Shown in pieces: positions 55,854 through 64,000 of a stretch of DNA of 64,000 nt. The notes beneath the pieces are model-generated. The model was not told where the DNA came from. It made no database searches and worked only from the letters and a program-made list of their open reading frames with translations. The position numbers and the translations under genes are program-made. How positions within the stretch are numbered: position 1 is the stretch's first letter; each line of letters starts with the position of its first letter. The DNA is from Platanthera guangdongensis (taxonomy: Eukaryota; Streptophyta; Magnoliopsida; Asparagales; Orchidaceae). The stretch covers positions 94,396,094 through 94,460,093 of the forward strand of contig CM077166.1 of the NCBI GenBank assembly GCA_039583875.1. Direction: 5' to 3'.

Positions 55854-58821
55854 ATGGCCGTCTCAGTTGCTGTCCTCGCCGCCATGAAGTTTGATGCAGG
55901 GTTTGACATTGATTTGGACTCCTTCAACACCACTGATCAATTCTTCCAGGACATCCTGAATTTATTCAAAGATCAGCATTTATCTGCCCTCATGACCACA
56001 AGAATCAAACTTGCCTCAGATGAAATCAAAGAATGGGTATATACTGCACACAACCTTGACAACAACACCATAGTTGGATCTATTGGTGGCACCCAGGTAC
56101 CTCTGACCCCAACAGTCTTAACAGAAGTTTTTGGTTTTAGAAATGGAGATGACTCTGCTGAACTTTCTGGAGAAGAGTTTACTGATATACTTGCCAGGAT
56201 GGGTCATCCTGAGGGAAACCCTAGCAAATTGTTTAAGAGGAACCTGTCAGTTGAATACAGGTTTCTGGCAGATGTTGTAGGCAAGGTCCTGTTGGCCAAA
56301 CACTCTGCTCATGACACCATCTCCAGACATCAGCTCTGCCTCATGGGAGCTCTGGTAGATAAGAAAAATCTGAATTGGGGAGAGGTCTTCTTTGACCTGA
56401 TAAAGAAGAAAATCAATAAAAGCTTTGTAAACTTTGGAAGAATCCTTGGAGTTTTCCTTCAGGCTAAGTGCCCTACTCTGCTGGTCTCCTCTGGAGTGCA
56501 CATCAATGCCTCCAAGAGACTCACCTGTGCCCTTTTTGGCAAATGGGACAGGCAGATTAGCAAGCCCAGCAGGCCCTCTTCAGCTGCCCCTTCAGGCACC
56601 AGGACTCACAGAGTCACTCCCCCCAGGTCTCTGACCCTGCAGAGAACCTGCCTGCTGCTAGTGCTGCTTTTCCTCCTCCTCCAAGTTCAACCCTACCTCC
56701 AGCTCCATCCACCACTCCAGCTCCATCAACAATTACAATCTCCAGCCCATCTCCAACCTCTATTCCATCTCCAGCAACCATTTCATCTCCACCAGCAGAC
56801 CACTTCCATTCCCTATTCTCCTATCCACCACCAGATGTCACCTCATCCCCATCCATCCCATCATTCACCCTTCTGGATGAATCCTACATGGATGATTCCC
56901 CCTCTTCTCCTCCAGACTTCCCCTCCTCCTCCACTTCTTTCCAAGATCTCCTCCACCACATCATTGACCAACCAACATTCACTCCATCCATATCCATCCC
57001 ATTATCCTCCATCTCCACCATTCCCACACCTGAGCCTTCCATTCCACTTCCAGCCTCCTCAGCCATCCCTCCTCCATCTACCTCTGCTCCTGCTATTGAG
57101 CATGTAGATCTTCCAGCCTTAGCTGACCAGTTGTATGAGCTCCTTGCACCCAGGCTCTCTCTTCTCATGGAGGCCTCTTTAGCTCCTCTACAACAGTCCG
57201 TGGCAGCTCTCTCTGCCAGGCTTTCCTCCTTCCTTCCTCCTCAAGCAGCACCCCCAGCAGTGTGCCTTGATACAGCTGTATCTGCATCCAGGCAGGGGGA
57301 GATGCCCTATGAAGCCAGCCTTCATGCTGCTGCTGCTGCCTCTGCTCCTGTTGTTGATTCTGCTGCCACTGCTGCTGTTTTTGTGTCTGCTTCTGCTACT
57401 GTTGCTGCTACCCAGTTCAGGCTCCTACTGCAGTCTTAGCAATTGACCTAGGGTCTTTGCTCTCTGCCTTTGATCCTGTATTCTACAGCTGTCTGCCAGA
57501 AGTGCATGCTGTCCAGCCCCCAGAGGATTTGTATAAGGCAATGGTGCCTTTCTCCTGCTGTGACCCCAGTATCATTTCTGCTTTTATTCATTCAGTGACT
57601 GCTGCTTCTGATGATGTTACTGCTGCTGCTGCTGAAGACAAGGCTGAATCTACTTCTGACATTGTTTTTGCTGCTGAAGAAGACAATGTTCCAACTACTG
57701 CTGATGAGCCCTCATCCCAGGATTTTCTGATGACAGGGGCTGTTGTTTTTGAGCCTGCTGAAGTTGTTGTTGTTGTTTCTGAAGCTGCTGCTGTGCTCCT
57801 TCCTGAAGTAACCACTGATTGTTTCTCTGCCATTGCTCCTGTATCTGTTGTTGTTACATCTGCTGCTTCTATTGCTCCTTCTGCTTCTGCTTCTGCCCCA
57901 TCTGCTGTAATGCAACTGAAAGAAAATTTGATGAAAAGGATTGATGCCTTATATGATGCACAGAGTTCTGAATCTGAGGATTACAACACTGCTTCTGATG
58001 ATTCCTCTGCCACCATTGCAAGGAAAAGGAAGGCAAGAAGTAAGGCATTGAAGAGGGTTCCTCCTGCCAAAGTTAGAGATGATAATGATGTTCCTTACTA
58101 TATTCTGCACAACTGTCCAATTACTGAGCATTGGATGCAGTTCTCTAAGAATCAGCTAAAGGCTATGAAGAAGAAAAGAAAGTTTGATAAGGACTCCTCC
58201 CAGTTCAAGCACCCTCATCCTCCTCCACCACCTCCACCTGATGCAGGTGCAGGTGGCAGCTCTGCAAGTTCAGGCCTAGCTAGAAGCCAGGCTCCCTACT
58301 AACCTCATGCTAGAACATATCAAAGGGAAAGCCAGTCTAGGGGCTCTTACTGTAGAAGGGGAGGATATAGGGGAAATCAAAGAGAGACTCAGGTTTACTC
58401 CAAAGGGCATTCCAGGCAGCATCCTTATTCCAGGGGAGGACATGTTCCTTCTGATACAACTTCAGGTCCATTCCCCTATAAGCTCAGAGAAACTGTGACT
58501 GCCAGGACTCCTCAAGATACTTCTTCCAACAGGTATGAGCCACCTGTTCCATTTGAGGACCCTGAGAGGAATCCTGTTGCTTGGACTGCTAGAATGAAAG
58601 AGTTGGCTACTTTAGACCAGATCAAGAAAGCCAAATAGCAAGGCCTGGACACCTCCAATATATCTACAATGTCAGAACAAAGACAGAAAGAACTAGAAAG
58701 ATATGCCTCCAGTAAGTTTTTTGATGCAGACAGGTACATGGAGTTGCATCCAGCTGCAGTGGTTCCCAGGACATCAAAGCAAATTTATTTGGGTGCAGCT
58801 GATGATACCAGATCCAAATAA
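55854..58821 (+). pseudogene. E10 ORF3 (accessory gene, plant transposon-protein-like)
   Basis: Starts MAVSVAVLAAMKFDAG in a strong ATG context (ACCATGG). The first ~240 residues are a folded domain resembling 'putative plant transposon protein' families: LTPTVLTEVFGF, KHSAHDTISRHQLCLMGALV, LNWGEVFFDLIKKKI, VFLQAKCPTLLVSSG. A Pro/Ser/Thr-rich linker follows (frame change near 56600-56620), then EHVDLPALADQLYELLAPRL, an Ala/Val tract, a frame change near 57430, and a basic region (ARKRKARSKALKRVPP) like a nuclear signal. A Pro run and an Arg/Gly/Gln-rich tail lead to a stop at 58821, with two TAA/TAG interruptions near 58301 and 58636. No membrane segment is seen. Nuclear or nucleic-acid-binding role is a guess. 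Confidence 0.72.
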
Positions 58822-59040
58822 CAAGCTTTAGATCCTAACAGAGAAATCAAGATGGTAAAAGGCAAAGAGAAAAAGTAACTCTGTAAGGTGACAATTCTTG
58901 GTTTTTCTGACTGATATCTGGATGTCATATATATATATCTCTGTGATGGTTCTGTAATGTCTAGCTGCTATTGTTTTTGTGTTTTTCTGATTGTATGATG
59001 TTGTTTGATTTTCCAAAGTCTGTAAATAGTTTTCCTAACC

Positions 59041-59055
59041 CAAATAGGGGGAGAT
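59041..59055 (+). other. E10 polypurine tract
   Basis: CAAATAGGGGGAGAT abutting the 3' LTR, identical to E3. Confidence 0.92.
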
Positions 59056-60644
59056 TGTTGGAACACCCTATTACTAATTTGGGTCAGGATCACTATGTCT
59101 CTAAGAATCTGTGTTTGACCTTCTGTATAGCTTAATAGGTCAATTAGAATTGAGTCCTAAGGGATCAGGAGTCTAGGTTTGGAAGCTGCCTTGAAGACCA
59201 AAGTTTTTCTGGGAACTAAGTCAAATCGTCGAGCTCAGCACGACGTTTCGTCGAACTCCGGTCGACGATCGTCTAGCTCAACTTCTGCAGATCGTCGAGC
59301 TCCATTCGACGATCGCTGAGCTCAACTTCTGCAGATCGTCGAGCTCCATTCGACGATCGCTGAGCTCAACTTCGCAATATCGTCGAACTCCATTCGACGA
59401 TCGGTGAGCTCAGGTCGACGATTTTGACTCTGCACTGGATCCTTATCTATGAGCTTAGTTCGACGATCTTTGAGCTCAGATCGACGATTTCTTTGCTGCT
59501 TGCATTTTCCAGGTCGCTGAGCTCAGCTCGACGATAGCAGAGCTCAGTTCGACGATTTCAGTTATCTTTCAGAATTCAAATTCAAATCAGATAGAAGTTA
59601 TTCTGCATTTAATTCAGAAGATCTGCCAGCCGTTTTCATTTACTCCTGGAGCAAGTTTCAAGGGATTTTTCAAGGAACAAATCAGTGGACTTTCCTTTAG
59701 AAGAAATTATGCAATTAAGGCTGTAATCAATGCAGACCAACGGCTATCTTTGACAGAGTAATATCATATTCAGACACAGAGAATAAAAAGACAGAATGTT
59801 TTTTTTTTGAATAAAATAGACAAGAAATACAGAGATTGACAAGGAGAGGACACACAACTCAATATACAGAGACCCCTTTTGAAAATATTCTGTCAACAAG
59901 AATTCTGAAGAACACTCATCAAAGAGATCAAGCTTTCAAACAAATCTTCACATCTCTTCAGCTCTCCAAGTGTTCAAGGCCAACATCATTTCAAGACTCC
60001 AGACACTCAACATTTCAGCTTGCTGAAATCATCTTTTGCTGGAGATCTATCTTTGAAGGCCTATCACCCTCAGCAAAGCTCATCTTCCTGAATATCAAGG
60101 ACTCAGGGGGAGCTTTGAAATCCATCCACTTAGTCCTCTCAGTTGATTGAGAAAGAGAAGACTGCCATCACTCTCTCACCCCCACTCTGTAAAGGGTTTT
60201 TCAAACTCCCTTCAAAAGTTTGAATCTGGTTTTTGAGCACCTTGTCAAAAGCTCATTGGTGGCAAGACACCTGATCAAAAAATCTATTTTGGTTTTTGAG
60301 CACCTTATCAAAAGCTCATTGGTGCCCAGGACACCTGATCAACTCATCCTGCAGTGGATTCCTACCTAGGGTGGTAGAAGAGTGGATGTACCCAAGTTGG
60401 GGAACCACTATAATTCCTTGTGTCATCTGGTTTTGCATGTTTTCTTTCTGTTTCTGGCCTAGATTTTCTTGTGCTTAGTTTCTGCATAGCTTAGTTTGTG
60501 ATTAGTTTTATTTCTGCTTCACTGCTTACACTCATTACAACAATTGTTGTAAAGCTTTGCAAAAGTTTTTCTTTGTGTTTTAAAAAGCACCACATACTCT
60601 ATTCACCCCCCTCTAGAGTATATCAGATCTAGTTTCCCCTTTCA
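59056..60644 (+). repeat. 3' LTR of E10
   Basis: Pairs with 48417-49998. Its array (59224-59560) is slightly closer to an ideal motif than the 5' copy at two CG sites. Ends CCCCTTTCA, then TCCAC. Confidence 0.96.
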
Positions 60645-61599
60645 TCCACCTCTCAACTGGGATGCATGTTAGCTTGGCAAGAATCACCGCTCCTCCTTCC
60701 CACCAACGTAAAGTCATGGCTCTTCCCGTCCTTTCGACCTCGTTCACTCTAACGTATGGGGTCCTGGTCCTACCCTCACCATCGGTCGGGGTAGTTCATA
60801 TTTCGTCACATTTATTGATGATTTCTCTAGGTGTACATGGGTGTATCTTCTAAAGGATTGCTCCGAACTATTCTCTGTTTGGACATCATTTTATTATATG
60901 ATTAAGGCTCAGTTTGATACATCTATTAAACTCTTTCATTCTGACAATGCTAAGGAATATCTTAGCCATGATTTCTCTTCTTTCTCTATGCAACATGGTG
61001 TTATTCAACAAACTAGTTGTGTCTACACCTCACAGAAAAATGGGGTGGCGGAACGCAAAAATCATCACCTCCTCGATGTCGCTCGCACTCTGATGACACA
61101 GATGCACGTTCCTCGCTCCTATTGGGGATATGCTGTTCTCCTCTCCTGCAATCTCATGAATCACATTCCCTCCATAGTTCTTAATGGTGCCACCCCATTC
61201 TCCATTCTTTATCCGAACAAGAATCCGTTTCCTCTTACTCTGCACATCTTTGGGTGCACCACCTTTGTGCACTCTCCTGCTGCCACCCGTGACAAACTCT
61301 CACCATGGGCCACTAAATGTATCTTTCTGGGGTACTCTACCACTCAGAAAGGTTATTGTTTCTTTGACCCGGTTACCCGCAAGCAGTTCATCTATGCGGA
61401 TCTCATCGTCTTTGAAAATGTATCTTACTTTTCTCCCTCCTCCTCCTCTACTCCTGATGATCCTACTTCTCATACCAACCCATCTGTTCCCTCTACACCT
61501 ATTGACGTTCCGCCACCTCCACCATCTCAACCCTCTCCTCCGCTGTGTCCACCTACCGTGATATCTCCCTCCTCTCCACAGCTGTCTCTCTACTCCTAG
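60645..61599 (+). pseudogene. E9 integrase, continuing after E10
   Basis: Resumes at the pre-integrase Cys region with stops and frame changes before 60841. It then reads through the integrase core: FIDDFSRCTWVYLLKD, the second Asp in FHSDNAKEY, Glu in [13 protein letters not shown], and HIFGCTTFVH to the C-terminal Ser/Pro-rich linker, ending at 61599. The first Asp of DDE lies in the disrupted stretch (near 60755-60765, seen in another frame). Catalytic residues of the core are otherwise present. Confidence 0.82.
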
Positions 61600-61779
61600 G
61601 CTAGCTCTCTCCACCACGGATGCTCCGGATACTGAGGAACCCGCTGACCTGGATCTCCCCATTGCTCTTCACAAAGGTGTTCTGGCAGGTACCCAACACC
61701 CGCTTGCTGCTGTTGTTTCCTATGATCATCTTACCCCTTCTCGCAGAGCTTTTGCATTAGCTATCTCGGCCACTGCCAC

Positions 61780-63306
61780 CCCCCATTCCTACTAGGAGGC
61801 CCTTACTATTCCTCATTGGAAGGCTGTCATGGATGAGGAGATTTCTACACTCACTGAACGGGGTACATGGACCCTCTGTCCTCCTCCCTTCGACACAGAT
61901 GTTGTTGGCTATCGCTGGGTCTATGTGGTGATGTTCCGCCCCGACGGCAGTGTGGATCGTTACAAGGCCCATGTTGTTGCCAAAGGCTTTACCCAGACGT
62001 ATGGGGTTGACTATTTTGACACCTTCTCTCCAGTTGCTCGTCTCAGCACTATCAGGGTCCAGCTCTTTGTGGCTGTCAACCGTGATTGGCCCATTTCTCA
62101 ACTGGATGTTAAGAATGCCTTTTTATATGAGAACCTTTAGGAGGACGTCTATATGGAGCAACCTCCAGGGTATGTTGCTCTGGGGGAGATACATGTATGC
62201 CGGCTATGGAAGGCTATTTATGGTCTCAAGCAAAGCCCTCGGGCATGGTTTAACAAGTTCAACGGGATTGTGGCGGCCGTGGGTTTTACGAGAATTCTGC
62301 TGATCACTCCTTATTTATTCGCAAAACCTCCTTGAGTCTGGTAGTGCTTGTTGTATATGTGGATGATATTCTTCTATCTGGAGATGACCAGACTGGGATA
62401 ACCTTGACAAAGAAGCATCTTCGCCAACACCTGGTCACAAAGGATATGGGCTCTCCAAAATATTTTCTGGGGATAGAAATCTCACGGAAGCCCAATTCCC
62501 TTGTCCTCTCCCAACGCAAGTATGCTCTTGATTTGCTAAAAGAGGTAGGGCTAACTAGGGCTAATCCTGCCCGATGCCCCATGGCGACTGGAGAAGATAA
62601 AACATGGGTGGGTTCCTCTTCTTTCAGATGTTACGAGGTACAGACGTCTGGTTGGAAAACTTATATATATCGCGGTGACCAGACCCGACATCGCCTATGT
62701 CGTAGGCAAGGTTAGCCAATTCATGCAGGCTCCTAGGGAGTGCCATCTACAGTCTGCCCTGAGGATATTGGAGTATGTTGAATCAGTGCCTAGGAAAGGA
62801 CTACTATTTCAGAATAATGGTCATTTGAAGATTGAAGAGTACTCAGATTCAAGCTATGCTGATGACAAAGGAGACCACAAGTCAACGTCGGGCTATTGCA
62901 CCTTTGTGGGTGGAAATCTTGTGAGCTAAAAGAGCAAGAAATAGTCTATCGTCTCCAGGTCCAGTGCCGAAGCAGAATATCGAAGTATGACATCTACCAC
63001 ATGTGAATTGAAGTAGTTACGGGCTCTCATGCTTGACTTAGGAGAGGTCTACAATCATCCTCTACCTATGTTTTGTGACAACAAGGCCGCTATATACATC
63101 TCCAAAAATCTGGTCTACCATGAAAGAACAAAGAACATTGAAGTCGACTGCCACTTTATTCAGGAAGAGATTTTGAAGAAACAAATTTGTACTCCATTTG
63201 TCTCCTCCGATAAAGAGCTGGAAGATATTTTCACCAAGCTGGTGTCCACCTCCTTTCTTCACATTTGCGACAAGCTGGGCATGATCTACATATATGCTCA
63301 AGCTTG
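61780..63306 (+). pseudogene. E9 reverse transcriptase and RNase H, degraded
   Basis: Reverse transcriptase runs from [16 protein letters not shown] (61829) through [21 protein letters not shown] (then TAG), YGLKQSPRAWF and catalytic YVDDILLSG (about 62357-62385). RNase H has YSDSSYADDKGDHKSTSGYC, RSSAEAEYRS, CDNKAAIYI and IEVDCHFI, ending KLGMIYIYAQA at 63306 next to the polypurine tract. At least five stops (near 62140, 62333, 62927, 62942, 63014) and several frame changes. Confidence 0.88.
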
Positions 63307-63314
63307 AGGGGGAG
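63301..63314 (+). other. E9 polypurine tract
   Basis: AGCTTGAGGGGGAG directly before the LTR start TGTTGTTG; overlaps the last pol codons, as is common in Copia elements. Confidence 0.9.
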
Positions 63315-63738
63315 TGTTGTTGTATGGAGACCGGTGGTCTGGCGGTCTGATTCTGGCAGTTTATAGACCGAGCGGTCTGTCAGTTTCTCTCCTGAGTTTT
63401 GGTGGCTAGACTGTTGCTGTGGTTATCCGGGCGGTCTGACAGTTTGTCTCAAGCAGCTTAGAGACCGGGCGGTCTGGCGGTCTCCTATGGCGGCTTGTTC
63501 TCTCTTTCTTGTGGTGGCCGTGCGGTTAGCCTATTTGTCTAACCGCGCGGCCTGTTCGGCTTGTTTTTATGTTAAACCGCTTACACATGTAATTATTTAG
63601 TTCCACATTGCTTAATTGTAATCTATCTTATCTCCTCCATTTTATAAAAGGGAGGCTAAACCTTTGTAATAGATATCTTTTTGGATAATAAAAATTTTGT
63701 TACTCCAATTTTTCGGTCTCTTGTTTTCTGTTCGCACA
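63315..63738 (+). repeat. 3' LTR of E9
   Basis: Same length as the 5' copy (424 bp). Contains the GACCGGGCGGTC array and TATAAAAG at 63643-63650. Followed by the ATAAA duplication. Confidence 0.93.
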
Positions 63739-64000
63739 ATAAACTCAGGTGGATTCTGAGTAGAGGTAGAGGATTGATTCTGAAAAGCTTGTGGTATGGT
63801 TGAAGGATTGATGAAAGGGGGAATGTCATCAGGAATTATGTCCTGGATGGGTGAGTGAGGTGGAGATAATTGAGGTAGAGATGAATGAGGTGGAGATTAA
63901 TGAAGTAAAGAGAAATGAGGTATAGATGAAAGAAGTGGAGATGAATATGGTGACTGATGAATAAGGGTATTTGTATGAAAAATTGTGGATGGAATTTCTT
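63739..64000 (-). mobile_element. E8 (second part): ORF3 Pro/Ser-rich region
   Basis: On the minus strand this reads as Pro/Ser/His/Ile-rich protein (SPPHSSPP-like repeats), matching the linker of E10 ORF3 (SIPLSSISTIPT region). It continues the gene broken at 46899. The DNA has a short repeat of GAGGTGGAGAT-type units (63855-63945). The element runs off the window edge. Confidence 0.65.

Larger units (their letters stand above)
48417..60644 (+). mobile_element. E10: nearly intact SIRE-like Ty1/Copia element (12.2 kb)
   Basis: LTRs 48417-49998 and 59056-60644 (1582 and 1589 bp) with TGTTGGAACACCC starts. Target duplication TCCAC at 48412-48416 and 60645-60649, inside E9's pre-integrase region. 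It has a primer-binding site, gag, pol, ORF3 and polypurine tract. By eye the LTRs differ at a few dozen positions at most, so this is the youngest insertion seen. The coding regions keep full length with a handful of one-base indels and two late stops. Confidence 0.97.
46900..63738 (+). mobile_element. E9: Ale/Ivana-like Ty1/Copia element, split by E10
   Basis: Two 424 bp LTRs (46900-47323, 63315-63738), duplication ATAAA, primer-binding site TGGTATCAGAGG and polypurine tract TTGAGGGGGAG. Protease lies left of E10; integrase, RT and RNase H lie right of it. Lineage is judged from RNase H and C-terminal motifs (TSGYCTFVGGNLVS, IEVDCHFI, KLGMI). There are many LTR differences by eye (roughly a tenth), so it is much older than E10. 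No gag domain is found. Confidence 0.9.

Noticed and set aside
1..64000. Host plant genes, tRNA or rRNA genes
   Set aside because: Every long ORF with a recognisable domain belongs to a retroelement, and no cloverleaf or rRNA-like sequence was recognised by eye; a tRNA scan was not possible.

Overview
This window is plant nuclear DNA made almost entirely of LTR retrotransposons, plus one short-period satellite array. I see no host protein gene, tRNA or rRNA. The evidence for a plant is the set of element types: Ty1/Copia elements of SIRE-like and Ale/Ivana-like kinds, Ty3/Gypsy chromoviruses with 2.3-3.2 kb LTRs, Tat-like elements with a second RNase H or antisense accessory genes, and an Athila-like LTR. 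The species cannot be read from the sequence. The setting is probably pericentromeric or other repeat-rich heterochromatin (inference).

Layout. 1-6243: 3' part of a Tat-like Gypsy element (E1) with two spliced antisense accessory genes and its 3' LTR. 6244-8866: Athila-like 3' end and LTR. 8867-16217: chromovirus (E2, minus strand) with a 2282 bp 5' LTR. 16218-30965: an ~80 bp satellite array, split by a complete 12.2 kb SIRE-like Copia element (E3, 16251-28443, target duplication AGAAG). 30966-36018: truncated Tat element (E4). 36019-40687: 3' half of a chromovirus (E5). 40688-41764: Tat fragment on the minus strand (E6). 41765-43950: Copia LTR fragment (E7). 43951-64000: three-level nest. 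E8 (SIRE-like, minus) is interrupted by E9 (Ale/Ivana-like, 46900-63738, duplication ATAAA), which is interrupted by E10 (SIRE-like, 48417-60644, duplication TCCAC).

How the parts work together. Each element shows the usual cycle parts: LTR promoter, primer-binding site, gag, pol (protease, integrase, reverse transcriptase, RNase H) and polypurine tract. Nearly all coding regions carry stops or frameshifts, so most copies are dead. E10 is the youngest-looking by LTR similarity.

The most unusual signal is that nearly every family carries its own dense array of short, CG-containing interrupted palindromes in U3, mostly just upstream of the TATA box. E3 and E10 repeat their motif at two further places: inside the gag coding region, and upstream of an accessory gene (ORF3), where a TATA-like box follows the array. 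That layout resembles a family-specific cis-regulatory code shared by the LTR and an internal ORF3 promoter. A working hypothesis is a self-recognition or anti-silencing system comparable in logic to VANDAL/VANC. This is inference from sequence layout only.
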